This document shows, in pieces, positions 37,182 through 46,457 of a stretch of DNA of 64,000 nt (position 1 is the stretch's first letter; the number at the start of each line of letters is the position of its first letter). The notes under the pieces were generated by a model. The model was not told the DNA's origin. It ran no database searches and was given only the letters and a program-made list of their open reading frames with translations. The DNA is from Methylibium petroleiphilum PM1 (GTDB lineage: Bacteria; Pseudomonadota; Gammaproteobacteria; Burkholderiales; Burkholderiaceae_C). The stretch spans positions 3,410,001 to 3,474,000 of the forward strand of contig NC_008825.1 of assembly GCF_000015725.1 (NCBI RefSeq), written 5' to 3'. A program made the position numbers and the translations under genes.

Positions 37182-38189
37182 TCACGACTTCTTGCGCGCC
37201 CGCGGGTGGGCCGCGTCGTAGGCCTTGGCCAGGTGCTGGAAGTCGAGCTTGGTGTAGACCTGCGTGGTCGTGATGTTGGCGTGCCCCAGCAGCTCCTGCA
37301 CAGCGCGCAGGTCGCCGCTGGACTGCAGCAGGTGCGAGGCATAGCTGTGCCGCAGCATGTGCGGGTGCACATGGGTCGGCAGGCCGGCCTGGATGGCCCG
37401 CTCCTTCAGCCGCGTGCGCACCTGCGAGGCCGTCAGCCGCCGGCCGTGGCGGCTGACGAACAGCGCCGGCTCGTCGACCTGCGCCACGCTGCCGCGCTGC
37501 GCCAGCCAGTCGTCCAGCGCGGCAAGCGCCGCCCGGCCCACCGGCACGCTGCGCCGCTTGCTGCCCTTGCCGAGCACGTGCGCCTCGGCGTCGGCGCGGT
37601 CGATCCAGCCCAGCGCGCCACCGCCGGGCGTCACGTCCAGGTCCACCAGTTCGGCCACCCGCAGGCCGCAGCCATAGAGCAGTTCGACCAGGCAGCGGTC
37701 GCGCGCCTCGAGCCGCGCATCGCCGTCGACCTGCCGGTGATCGGCCAGTGCCACGGCATGGTCGACCGACAGCGCCTTCGGCAACGGCTTGGCCGCGCGA
37801 GGCGCCCGCAGCCCTTCGACCGGGTTCAGCGCCACCCGGCCTTCGTGCCCGAGCCAGCGGTACAGCCCGCGCCAGGCCGACAGCGCGATCGCGATGCTGC
37901 GCGGCGCCAGCCCGCCGGCATGCAACCGCGCCATCCAGTGGCGCACGTGGTGCGGCTGCACGGCACGCAGGGCTACGCCGTCGCGCTGCGCCGCTTCGCC
38001 GAGCCGCCGAAAGGCCTCCTCGTAGTTGAGCAGGGTCTTGGCCGACAGGCGGCGCTCGACGCGCAGGTGCTGGAGGTGCCCGACGACATCGGCGTCGAGC
38101 GGCAGCGGCGCGGCCGGTGTGCCATCCGGAGGCTCGCGGCGGGTGGCGACGGCGCTCCGGCGTCGGGCGGCCGCGGGCGCCGACGGCAC
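37182..38189 (-). CDS. xerC: Tyrosine recombinase XerC
   Basis: Works with XerD at dif to resolve chromosome dimers. About 335 residues from a GTG at 38189, which lies 12 bases past the DUF484 stop; the true start is uncertain because the first ~35 residues are Ala/Arg/Pro-rich. The core-binding domain (HLQHLRVERRLSAKTLLNYEEAF) is followed by the catalytic domain: Arg in YGCGLRVAEL, Lys in GKGSKRRSVPV, HxxR in HMLRHSYASHLL, His in LLGHANITTT and the Tyr nucleophile in QVYTKLDF. The DUF484-xerC order is the standard pseudomonad/Burkholderiales one. Confidence 0.94.
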   Translation of the reverse strand: MPSAPAAARRRSAVATRREPPDGTPAAPLPLDADVVGHLQHLRVERRLSAKTLLNYEEAFRRLGEAAQRDGVALRAVQPHHVRHWMARLHAGGLAPRSIAIALSAWRGLYRWLGHEGRVALNPVEGLRAPRAAKPLPKALSVDHAVALADHRQVDGDARLEARDRCLVELLYGCGLRVAELVDLDVTPGGGALGWIDRADAEAHVLGKGSKRRSVPVGRAALAALDDWLAQRGSVAQVDEPALFVSRHGRRLTASQVRTRLKERAIQAGLPTHVHPHMLRHSYASHLLQSSGDLRAVQELLGHANITTTQVYTKLDFQHLAKAYDAAHPRARKKS

Positions 38190-38200
38190 GATGGGCCTCG

Positions 38201-38878
38201 TCAGTGCACCGGCAGCAGCCGGTGCAGGCCGGCGCTGGCCAGCTCGCCGATGCGCACCAGGAACTCGGTGCCCATGTCGGCGGTGTAGCGCGTCGGGTCG
38301 GGCGAGCCCAGCACCAGCATGCCGAAGGCCGGCGCGGACGGGTCGTGGCGCAGCGGCAGCATCGCGAGCGACACCACCGCGCCCGACTCGTCGAACCAGC
38401 CGGCGGCCTCGAATCCCGAGTTCACGCCGCAGTAGGGCTGCGTCAGGCTGGTCGCGAAGCTCTTCACCTCGTCGCTCACCGGGCGCGCAAAGGCCAGCGA
38501 CTCGAAGGCATCGGCCGCGCCCCACACGCGGATGCCGGCCTGCGGGATCAGGAACTCGTGCTTCAGCTGCTCCACCAGCACGGTCGGCAGGTCGCTGGCG
38601 TTGTTGGTCAGCATGATCGAGCGCGTCCAGCGGTGCAGCTTGTCGGCGATCGCCACGTTCTCCTGGCCGTGGCGGATCATCTCGACCAGCCGCATCTCGA
38701 GGCCGCGGATCTTCTCGCGCAGCATCTCCATCTGGCGCTCCTGCAGCGAGACCGCGCGGTTGCCGTGCGGGCTGGTGAGCTGCACGCTGGCCAGCGTGTC
38801 GGCATGGCGCTCGAAGAAGCCAGGCGTCTGCTGCAGGAAACTCGCGATGTCGTCCTCGGTAATGCCTTGCGTGCTCAT
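38201..38878 (-). CDS. DUF484 (GAF-like) protein
   Basis: 225 residues of the DUF484 family, which has a GAF-like fold; function unknown, but it is almost always between dapF and xerC. The N-terminus (ITEDDIASFLQQTPGFFERHADTL) and a helical coiled stretch (AVSLQERQMEMLREKIRGLEMRL) precede the GAF-like half with LAMLPLRHD and FGMLVLGSPDPTRYTADMG. The start is the ATG at 38878, five bases after the dapF stop, so it belongs to the dapF-DUF484-xerC operon. Confidence 0.9.
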   Translation of the reverse strand: MSTQGITEDDIASFLQQTPGFFERHADTLASVQLTSPHGNRAVSLQERQMEMLREKIRGLEMRLVEMIRHGQENVAIADKLHRWTRSIMLTNNASDLPTVLVEQLKHEFLIPQAGIRVWGAADAFESLAFARPVSDEVKSFATSLTQPYCGVNSGFEAAGWFDESGAVVSLAMLPLRHDPSAPAFGMLVLGSPDPTRYTADMGTEFLVRIGELASAGLHRLLPVH

Positions 38879-38883
38879 CTGGG

Positions 38884-39774
38884 TCAGTCTCCCTGTTCCG
38901 GTAAATCGATCTCGCCGACGTACACGCTCTCGGCGGGGCCGGTCATCCACACCGGCGCGTCGCTGCGGCCGGCCCATTCGATCGTCAGTTCGCCGCCGCG
39001 CGTGTCCACGTCGACCGGCGTGCCGGCGCGCAGCCAGCCGAGGCGGATGCCCGCCACCACCGCGGCGCAGGCACCGGTGCCGCAGGCCAGCGTCTCGCCG
39101 GCGCCGCGCTCGTACACGCGCAGCTTCACATGGGTATCGCTCAGCACCTGCAGGAAGCCGGCGTTCACGCGCTGCGGGAAACGCGTGTGGCGCTCGACGA
39201 GCGGGCCCAGTTCGGCCACCGGCGCCTCGTCGACGCCCCCGCTGCCGAACTGCGCCACGTTCATCACCGCATGCGGGTTGCCCATCGACACCACCGCAGC
39301 CTCCACCGTGCGGTCCGCCGCGTCCAGCGGCCACAGCGCAAAGCCGTTCAGCTCGCGCGGCTGCAGGCCGGCGGCGTCGAACGGTACGCGGGCGGGCTCG
39401 AACACCGGCGCACCCATGTCCACGGTGACGCGGCCGTCCACCAGCCAGCGCGGTTCGATCACGCCGCCGGCGGTGCGCACGCGGATCGCGCTCTTCTTCG
39501 TGAGGCCGGCCTCGCGCACGTAGCGAACGAAGCAGCGCGCCCCGTTGCCGCATTGCTCGACCTCGCTGCCGTCGGCATTGACGATGCGGTAGGTGAAGTC
39601 GATGCCGGGCTCGTCGCTCGCGCCGACGATCAGGACCTGATCCGCGCCGACGCCGAAGCGCCGGTCGGCCAGATAGCGGTACTGCGCCGGGCTCAGCGTC
39701 AGCGGCTCTCGGGTGGCGTCGAGCACGACGAAGTCGTTGCCCGCGCCCTGCATCTTGGTGAACCGCAGCTTCAT
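38884..39774 (-). CDS. dapF: Diaminopimelate epimerase
   Basis: Converts LL- to meso-diaminopimelate for lysine and peptidoglycan. 296 residues. Both catalytic Cys are visible: the one in [16 protein letters not shown] and the one in [25 protein letters not shown] and [11 protein letters not shown] are the other signature blocks. The start is the ATG at 39774. In relatives the lipid A acyltransferase genes lie directly upstream; here a methyltransferase on the opposite strand and three other genes are interposed. Confidence 0.96.
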
Positions 39775-39853
39775 GATGACGGGATTATCGACCCCTCCCG
39801 TGCCGCCAGCCGACAATGAGGCGTCCTCGATCCCGGCTCCGCGCCGCTCCTCC

Positions 39854-41188
39854 GTGCCCACGACCCCGATCCCTCCCGCCGCTGCGGCCCGGCCGCCCGC
39901 GGCGGAACCGCGCACGCAGTTCTTCGACGAGGCGCGCGCCGCCCTCGCCGACCACCGCCTCGTCAAGATGGTGCTGGCCGGCCCGCGCGGGCCCCGGCCC
40001 GACCTGCAGCGCGTGCTGGTGCGGCCGCTCACGCTGAAGGGCCGCGCCTGCCTGTCGCTGACCTACAACCACCGCACGAAGGACGTGACGAAGAACCTGC
40101 CGGTCGAGGAGGGCCTGTCCACGGTGGCCGAGCTGATCGACAGCGCCTTCGACAACCTGCACCTGCTGACCCCCGACGGCGAACTGCAGCTCGCCATCAG
40201 CCGCAAGGGCAAGGCCACGCTGCGGCGCAGCCGCAAGCCCGCCGCGCCGGCCGATGCCGCCGCCGAGAACCCGGAACAGCCCTCCGCACTGGCGAACGGC
40301 GGGTCCGACGCGCCGACGGCCGCACCGCCTTCGCACGACCGCGAGAAGCACCGCTACGTCGACCCGCAGCAGCCCTTCCTCGTCGCCCTGGGCGTCACCG
40401 ACGCCCAGCACCGCGTGGTGCCGGCCATGGCACGCAAGTGGAAGCAGATCAACAAGTTCATCGAGGTGCTGGCCCACGCGCTGGCGTCGGCTCCGTCGCT
40501 CGCGCAGGCTCAGGGTGAGCAGCCGCTGCAGGTGCTGGACTTCGGTGCCGGCAAGGGCTACCTCACCTTCGCGGTGCACGACCACCTGCGCCGCACGCTG
40601 CACCGCCCGGTCCGGGTCACCGGCGTCGACCTGAAGGACGACATGGTCGCTCTGGGCAACGCCACCGCGCAGCAGCTCGGCCTGGACGGCCTGTCCTTCG
40701 AGCTGGGCGACGTGCGCAGCTACGCGGCCCGGCCGGTCGACATCATGATCGCGCTGCACGCCTGCGACATCGCCACCGATCACGCGATGCACATGGGCAT
40801 CCGCTCGGGCGCGCGCATCATCATGTGCTCGCCTTGCTGCCACAAGCAGCTGCGCCCGCAGCTGCGCAGCCCCACGCTGCTGCTGCCGCTGCTGCGGCAC
40901 GGCATCCACCTCGGCCAGGAGGCCGAGATGCTGACCGACGGCCTGCGCGCGCTGCTGCTGGAGGCCGAGGGCTACGACACCCAGGTGTTCGAGTTCACCT
41001 CGCTCGAGCACACCCAGAAGAACAAGATGATCCTGGCGGTGAAGCGCGAGCACCCGAGGGCCGCCGAACCGCTGCGCGAGCAGGTGCGCGCGCTGAAGGA
41101 CTACTACGGCGTCCAGGAGCAATGCCTGGAGACGCTGCTGGCGACCGACCGCGCGGAGGCCGCGCCGCAACCCGGCAGCGCCGGCTGA
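39854..41188 (+). CDS. SAM-dependent methyltransferase, Methyltransf_13/32-like
   Basis: About 444 residues, substrate unknown. The N-terminal region ([25 protein letters not shown], then [16 protein letters not shown]) is typical of a methyltransferase family annotated only by domain. A Pro/Ala linker leads to the SAM domain with [18 protein letters not shown] near residue 230, [10 protein letters not shown], and a conserved [12 protein letters not shown] block resembling RNA-modifying or GSTCD-like enzymes. The start is uncertain: a GTG at 39854 is used, but GTG 39800 and ATG 39773/39776 are in frame and would overlap dapF. It is the only plus-strand gene between rlmI and metK. Confidence 0.8.
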
Positions 41189-41209
41189 ACGGCCCGCAGC
41201 GGCGCGCCG

Positions 41210-42268
41210 CTACAGCAGACCCTCCGCCAGCGAACGCGTCACCTCGGCGGCCGGCAACGCGAGGCAGCCGCTCGCGTTCTGCCCCGACCACAGCGGCGAG
41301 AAGTCGCCGCTGCCCTGCTTCTCGGCGTGTGCGCGCAGCGGCGCGATCGCCGCGGTGGCCAGCGGGAACGCGGGCGCGGCCGGGTTCATCGGCCCCAGCT
41401 CGCGCATCACACGGTTGACGATGCCGCGCGCGGGCCGGCCGGTGAACAGGCGCGTGAGGGCCGTGTGGCGCGCGGCGTCGCTCTGCAGCGCGGCGCGGTG
41501 CAGCGCGCTGGTGGTCGCTTCCGGGCACAGCAGGTAGGCCGTGCCCACCTGCACGCCGGCCGCGCCCAGGGCCAGCGCTGCGGCCACGCCGTTCGCATCG
41601 GCAATGCCGCCGGCCGCGATCACCGGCACGCGCACCGCCCGCACCACCTGGGGCAGCAGCGCGAAGGTCCCGAGCTGGGCGCTCAGGTCGTCGGACAGGA
41701 AGTGGCCGCGGTGGCCGCCGGCCTCCAGGCCCTGGGCGATGACGGCGTCGACCCCGTGGTCCTCGAGCCAGCGCGCCTCGTCGACCGTGGTGGCCGACGC
41801 CAGCAGCTTCGCGCCCCAGCGCCGCACGCGCACCATCAGCTCGGCCGACGGGAGCCCGAAGTGGAAGCTCACCACCGGCGGCTCGAACTCGGCCAGCAGC
41901 TCCGCCTCCTCGGCACCGAACGCGCGTCGCCCCGGGCCCGGCGGGATGGCCGAGGCGTCGATACCGAACTCGCGGTAGTACGGCGCCAGCGTGGCCCGCC
42001 AGTTCGCCTCGCGCTCGCTGCTGGGCACGGGCGGTGCATGGCAGAAGAAGTTGACGTTGTAGGGGCGTGCGGTCCGTTCGCGGATCGCGGCCAGCTCGCT
42101 GCGCAGCGCGTCTGCGCCCAGCATCGCGGCCGGCAGCGAGCCCAGCCCGCCGGCGTTGCTGACGGCGACGGTCATCGCGCCGACCTGCACGCCAGCCATC
42201 GGCGCCTGGATGATCGGCAGCTCGGTGCCGAGCAGGGCGAGCAGTTGGGAGGTGGCAGCGCTGGACAT
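41210..42268 (-). CDS. Nitronate monooxygenase (2-nitropropane dioxygenase family)
   Basis: FMN-dependent TIM-barrel enzyme that oxidises alkyl nitronates such as propionate 3-nitronate. 352 residues. Family features: PIIQAPMAGVQVGAMTVAVSNAGGLG at the N-terminus, SFHFGLPS, the FMN/catalytic His segment IAQGLEAGGHRGHF, and VIAAGGIADANGVAAALALGAAGVQVGTAYL for phosphate binding. The start is the ATG at 42268, six bases after AAGGAGA. It is the last of a minus-strand run headed by the lipid A acyltransferase genes. It may serve detoxification; enoyl-ACP reductase (FabK-like) relatives share the fold but differ in these motifs. Confidence 0.9.
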   Translation of the reverse strand: MSSAATSQLLALLGTELPIIQAPMAGVQVGAMTVAVSNAGGLGSLPAAMLGADALRSELAAIRERTARPYNVNFFCHAPPVPSSEREANWRATLAPYYREFGIDASAIPPGPGRRAFGAEEAELLAEFEPPVVSFHFGLPSAELMVRVRRWGAKLLASATTVDEARWLEDHGVDAVIAQGLEAGGHRGHFLSDDLSAQLGTFALLPQVVRAVRVPVIAAGGIADANGVAAALALGAAGVQVGTAYLLCPEATTSALHRAALQSDAARHTALTRLFTGRPARGIVNRVMRELGPMNPAAPAFPLATAAIAPLRAHAEKQGSGDFSPLWSGQNASGCLALPAAEVTRSLAEGLL

Positions 42269-42351
42269 GGTGTCTCCTTGCGGTCGGTAGGCGGTGGGCG
42301 CTCGGCCGCACGCGCGTCGGGTGGCGCCGTGGTGCGGGAGAAAGCGGCCCC

Positions 42352-43254
42352 TCAGTGAGTCTGCAGGAAGCGCAGCACGCGATCGTTGATCGCATCGGGC
42401 CGCTCGACCCAGAAGAAGTGGCCCACGCCGTCGATGCGGTCGACCTCGGAGCCCGGGCCCAGTTGGCCGAGCATGGCCTCGGCCGCCGCCGCGTCGAGCG
42501 CGATGCAGCCGTCGTCGTTGCCGTGCAGGTAGAGCGTGGGCTGCGGCACCGGCCGGCCCAGCACCGCGGCATGCTCGTCGGCCCAGGCCGGCGTGCCGAA
42601 GCGCTGCGGAGCGAAGAAGTCGCGGTAGTAGCCCAGCGCCGCGTGCAGGTGGGCCGGGTCGCGCAGGCAGGCCTTCACGTGCGCCATCTCCGCCGCAGGC
42701 TCGTGGCCCGGCGACCAGTCGCGCCACAACTGCTCGAGGAAGGCCAGGTCGTTCGCGGCCACCCAGCGTTCGGCGATGTCCATCTGGAACAGCCAGAAGT
42801 AGAACGAGCGCTTGAGCTGCGGGTAGCGCGACGCGATCGCCCCGAACACGCGGAAGTGCGGCACGCTGCCGATCACCGCGCGGCGCCAGCGCGCGGGCTC
42901 GGCGGCCAGCGCACCGTAGGCGGCGAAGGCACCCCAGTCGTGGGCGATCAGCACGGCGTCACCGGCGCCGCCCAGCGCCTGGTGCAGCGCGTTGGGATCG
43001 TTCGCCAGCGCGCGGCTCGAGAAGTCGCCGTCGGCCGGCACCCCGGTCGGCGCATAGCCGCGCATGAAGGGTGCCACGGCGCGGTAGCCGGCCCGGGCCA
43101 GGCGCGGCAGCAGATGGCGGTAGGTCCAGGGCGAATCGGGAAATCCGTGCAGGCACAGTGCCAGTGGCCCGCTGCCGGCCTCGAGATAGTGGAACTGCAG
43201 GCCGGCGGCGCGCACGCTGCCGCGCCGGAATTCCGAGGCTGCCTGTTCGTCCAT
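42352..43254 (-). CDS. Alpha/beta hydrolase, epoxide hydrolase/dehalogenase type
   Basis: 300 residues. HGFPDSPWTYRHLLP gives the oxyanion-hole HG motif, AHDWGAF has Asp106 as nucleophile at the elbow, and VGHFFWVERPD has the catalytic His near residue 283. An Asp nucleophile with a helical cap (residues ~130-220) is typical of epoxide hydrolases and haloalkane dehalogenases rather than esterases. The start is the ATG at 43254 behind AAGGAG. It sits 83 bp upstream of the nitronate monooxygenase gene, on the same strand. The natural substrate is unknown. Confidence 0.87.
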   Translation of the reverse strand: MDEQAASEFRRGSVRAAGLQFHYLEAGSGPLALCLHGFPDSPWTYRHLLPRLARAGYRAVAPFMRGYAPTGVPADGDFSSRALANDPNALHQALGGAGDAVLIAHDWGAFAAYGALAAEPARWRRAVIGSVPHFRVFGAIASRYPQLKRSFYFWLFQMDIAERWVAANDLAFLEQLWRDWSPGHEPAAEMAHVKACLRDPAHLHAALGYYRDFFAPQRFGTPAWADEHAAVLGRPVPQPTLYLHGNDDGCIALDAAAAEAMLGQLGPGSEVDRIDGVGHFFWVERPDAINDRVLRFLQTH

Positions 43255-43303
43255 TGCGTTCTCCTTCCCGGCGCCCACGGATGCGCTTCCCGGGCCCCGA
43301 CGT

Positions 43304-44641
43304 TCAGCGGAAGGCCGCTTCCATCTCGCGGCGGAACTGCACCGCCTCGCTGCGGGCATCGAACTCCACGTCGTTCCATCCGACCGGCCGCCCGTCGGCG
43401 ATGTCGCGCTTGAGCCTGACCTTGTGCGCCAGCCCCAGCGGCAGGTAGCCGCCGGCCAGCGAGGTGGCCGCCGGCATCAGCTTGCCGTAGACGGTGTAGC
43501 CGCCCTCGCCGTCGAGCACCTCGCCGGCACGCAGCGCGCGCTTGGCGGTCGCCACCACGTCGCCGCGCCATCCGGTGGCCGCGCCGGTCGCCTCGCGGCG
43601 CAGGCCGGCGCTGGCCACGCTGATGCCGAGTTCCAGGCCGATCAGGTGGAAGGGCTTGTACATCGACGAGTACTCGCCGCTCGGGTCGGTGACAAGGCCG
43701 TACTCCTTGAAGCAGCGGCGCACGTACTCGCTGTCGGCCGCGAAGGTGACGTAGACGCCCCAGCGCAGGTCGCGGAACACCGGGCGGCCGTCGCGCTCCA
43801 GCGAGGAGATCACCTCCACCTGGCCGCGGTGCTGCAGCAGGCCGCCGTCGGCGCGCGGCTTGAGCAGGCGCGCCAGGTCATCCACGCCGCAGGGCGGGAA
43901 GGCCAGCCCGTCGTCGGCCGGTGTCAGGCCGCAGGCGTTGGACACCGCGGCCATCTCGATGGCGCTCTTGGTGCCGTCGAGGAAGCTGTTGAACATCTGC
44001 GCGTTCATGCCGCCCGCCCTGGCGTCGTCGGCGCTCAGGCCGTAGTGGTTCCACACCGTATCGGGCGTGCTGGCGTGGTAGCTCGGCAGGTACTTGGTGC
44101 CCTTGCCGGCGGCCACCACCTGGAAGCCCGCAGTGCGCGCCCAGTCGACCATCTCGCAGATCAGCGCCGGCTGGTCGCCGTAGGCCAGCGAGTAGACGAT
44201 GCCGGCCTCGCGCGCCTTGCGCGCCAGCAGCGGGCCGGCCAGCGCGTCGGCCTCCACGTTGACCATCACGATGTGCTTGCCGTGCCGGCAGCACGCCAGC
44301 ACGTGGGCAATGCCGGCGGCCGGCGAGCCGGTGGCGTCGATCACCACCTCGACCGCGTCGCTGGCGATCACGGCCGGCGTGTCGTCGGTGAGGCAGGTGC
44401 TGCCGCTGCGATGGGCGTCGTCCAGGGTCTTCGCGCCGAGCCGGTCCTCGTCCCAGCCTACCGACAGCAGCGCCGCCTTCGCGCGTGCCGGGCTCAGGTC
44501 GGACACCGCCACCAGGTGCAGTCCGGGGGTGCGGCGCACCTGACTCAGGAACATGGAGCCGAACTTGCCGGCGCCGATCAGGGCCACCCGCAGCGGGCGG
44601 CCGTCGGCGGCGCGCTGCGCGAGCATGGCGTGAAGGTTCAT
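43304..44641 (-). CDS. NAD(P)-binding oxidoreductase with C-terminal SAF domain
   Basis: 445 residues. The N-terminal Rossmann motif VALIGAGKFGSMFL resembles homoserine dehydrogenase and Gfo/Idh-type folds. The middle holds VIDATGSPAAGIAHVLACCRHGKHIVMVN and GDQPALICEMVDWA. The C-terminus (from about residue 350) is an SAF domain (GDVVATAKRALRAGEVLDGEGGYTVYG), found in antifreeze-like and altronate dehydratase proteins. Proteins of this build are often listed as SAF-domain or DrgA-type oxidoreductases; the substrate is unknown. The start is the ATG at 44641 behind AGGAG. Confidence 0.83.
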   Translation of the reverse strand: MNLHAMLAQRAADGRPLRVALIGAGKFGSMFLSQVRRTPGLHLVAVSDLSPARAKAALLSVGWDEDRLGAKTLDDAHRSGSTCLTDDTPAVIASDAVEVVIDATGSPAAGIAHVLACCRHGKHIVMVNVEADALAGPLLARKAREAGIVYSLAYGDQPALICEMVDWARTAGFQVVAAGKGTKYLPSYHASTPDTVWNHYGLSADDARAGGMNAQMFNSFLDGTKSAIEMAAVSNACGLTPADDGLAFPPCGVDDLARLLKPRADGGLLQHRGQVEVISSLERDGRPVFRDLRWGVYVTFAADSEYVRRCFKEYGLVTDPSGEYSSMYKPFHLIGLELGISVASAGLRREATGAATGWRGDVVATAKRALRAGEVLDGEGGYTVYGKLMPAATSLAGGYLPLGLAHKVRLKRDIADGRPVGWNDVEFDARSEAVQFRREMEAAFR

Positions 44642-44694
44642 GGGGCGTCTCCTGTCGAGGGTGTAGCGGGTGGAGCGCGCTCCGTCGGGGAAGT

Positions 44695-45570
44695 TCAGCC
44701 GCCGTACAGCGGCGCCTCGCCGGGCGGTCGCGTCTTGAAGCGCTTGTGGACCCAAAGATACTGCGCCACGTGCTCGCGGATGCGCTCCTCGATCCAGCGG
44801 TTCATGCGCAGGGTGTCGGCCTCGGCATCAACGGTCGGGAAGTCGTCCCAGGGCTCGAAGAAGCGCACCCGGTAGCCGCGTCCGCCGGGCAGCATGTAGG
44901 CGATGACCGGCTGCACCTTCATGCCCAGCAGCCGCGCCATGCGCGACGGCGCCAGCAGCGTGGCGGCCGGCACGCCGAAGAAGGGCACGAAGGCCGCATC
45001 CTTGGCGCCGAAATCCATGTCGGGCAGATTGAAGAAGCCCATGCCGTCCTTGATGGCGCGCATCAGCGGCTTGGCGGTCTCGTTGCGCGCGAAGATCCTG
45101 GCGTTGCCGTAGCGCAGCCGGGCGCGTCGCAGCGCTGCGTCGAACACCTTGTTGCTCTGCGCCTGGTAGATGGAACAGCCGGGCCGCGCCACGAACAGCT
45201 GCACCGCGGCGCCGGCCACGTCGAGGCCCATGAAGTGCGGCACCAGCCACATCACCGGGCCGTCGTGGGTATCGGCGAAGCTGGCCGGCCCCTCGATGTG
45301 CATCAAGCGACGCAGGCGGGCCGGCGAGGCATACCAGAGCAGGCCGCGCTCGAGCAGGCTGCGGCCCAGCCAATGGAAATGCTCGCGCGCCAGCGCCTGG
45401 CGCTGGTCTTCGGTCCAGGCCGGGAAACACAGCGCGAGGTTGCGCAGCGCGATGCGCCGGCGCGACCCGGCCACGTGCCACAGCAGCCGCCCGAGGCCGC
45501 GGCCCAGCGCGGCGAGGATCGGCAAGGGCAGCCAGTGCAGCAGCCACAGCAGGAAGAGAACGAGGCGCAT
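44695..45570 (-). CDS. Lipid A biosynthesis acyltransferase (LpxL/HtrB family), second copy
   Basis: Inner-membrane acyltransferase that adds a secondary acyl chain to the lipid A precursor. 291 residues. A hydrophobic N-terminus (LVLFLLWLLHWLPLPILAAL) anchors it; the catalytic HX4D motif is in VPHFMGLDVAG near residue 118, and NLPDMDFGAKDAAFVPFFG is the second block. The start is the ATG at 45570, one base after the stop of the upstream paralogue, so the two are made together. Which secondary position it acylates is not readable. Confidence 0.9.
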   Translation of the reverse strand: MRLVLFLLWLLHWLPLPILAALGRGLGRLLWHVAGSRRRIALRNLALCFPAWTEDQRQALAREHFHWLGRSLLERGLLWYASPARLRRLMHIEGPASFADTHDGPVMWLVPHFMGLDVAGAAVQLFVARPGCSIYQAQSNKVFDAALRRARLRYGNARIFARNETAKPLMRAIKDGMGFFNLPDMDFGAKDAAFVPFFGVPAATLLAPSRMARLLGMKVQPVIAYMLPGGRGYRVRFFEPWDDFPTVDAEADTLRMNRWIEERIREHVAQYLWVHKRFKTRPPGEAPLYGG

Positions 45571-45571
45571 G

Positions 45572-46447
45572 TCAGTCGTCGGCGCCGGCGACACCGCCGG
45601 AGCGTGGTTGCTTGTAGCGGTGGTAGCCCCACAGGTATTGCTGCGGGCACTGGCGGATCAGGCCTTCCATCGCGCGGTTGATGGCCGCGGCGGCCTCGGC
45701 CGGGTCGGCGGGCAGCGGCTCGCCGAGCTCGCTGACGCGCACCCGGTAGCCAGCGCCGCCGGGCAGGCGCTCGCCCCAGATCAGCAGCAGCGCCGCACCG
45801 GTCTGCTGCACCAGGCGCGCGGCCAGGGTCATCGTGTAGGCCGGCTGGCCGAAGAACGGCGCCCACACGCCCAGGCCCTCGGGCGGTACCTGGTCAGGCA
45901 GCAGGCCGACGACCTCGCCTCGCTTGAGCGCGCGGATCATCTGGCGCACGCCACCCAGCGTGGCGGGCGCGGCATCGAGCCCGGGCCGGCGGCGCGCCGC
46001 CTCGACCAGCGGGCGCAGCCAGGGCTTGCGCGCCGGGCGGTAGAGCACCGTCATCGCGCCGCGGCCGGCGCCGTAGTGCTCGGCATACGACTGCCCCACG
46101 ACCTCGAAGCAGCCGAGGTGGGGCGTCAGCATCACCAGCCCGCGACCGGCGGCCTGGGCCCGTTCGATCAGTTCGCCGCCCTGCCACTGCACCGTCATCG
46201 GCAGCGCGGCCTCGGGCGGGCGGGCCCACAGCGGTGGCAGCTCGGTGAGCATGCGGCCGGCCGCGCCGATGGCCTGCCGCGCCTGCGGCCACGGCACGCC
46301 GGCGAGCGCCACGTTGGCGCGGAAGCGGCGCCGGTAGTCGCCCGAGGCGGCATAGACCAGCCAGCCGATCGGCGCGCCGAGGCCGTGCAGCAGCCACAGC
46401 GGCCAGCCGGACAGCACGCGCATCAGGGTCGTCAGGAATCGGCTCAT
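45572..46447 (-). CDS. Lipid A biosynthesis acyltransferase (LpxL/HtrB family), first copy
   Basis: Paralogue of the next gene, also 291 residues. N-terminal hydrophobic segment (GWPLWLLHGLGAPIGWLVYA), catalytic H and E in LTPHLGCFEVVGQ (an HX4E form rather than HX4D), then GLLPDQVPPEGLGVWAPFFG and QQYLWGYHRYK near the C-terminus. Two adjacent copies suggest one enzyme for each secondary acyl chain. It reads divergently from metK across a 174-bp region, the standard order in Burkholderiales. Confidence 0.9.
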   Translation of the reverse strand: MSRFLTTLMRVLSGWPLWLLHGLGAPIGWLVYAASGDYRRRFRANVALAGVPWPQARQAIGAAGRMLTELPPLWARPPEAALPMTVQWQGGELIERAQAAGRGLVMLTPHLGCFEVVGQSYAEHYGAGRGAMTVLYRPARKPWLRPLVEAARRRPGLDAAPATLGGVRQMIRALKRGEVVGLLPDQVPPEGLGVWAPFFGQPAYTMTLAARLVQQTGAALLLIWGERLPGGAGYRVRVSELGEPLPADPAEAAAAINRAMEGLIRQCPQQYLWGYHRYKQPRSGGVAGADD

Positions 46448-46457
46448 CGAGGGTCGT

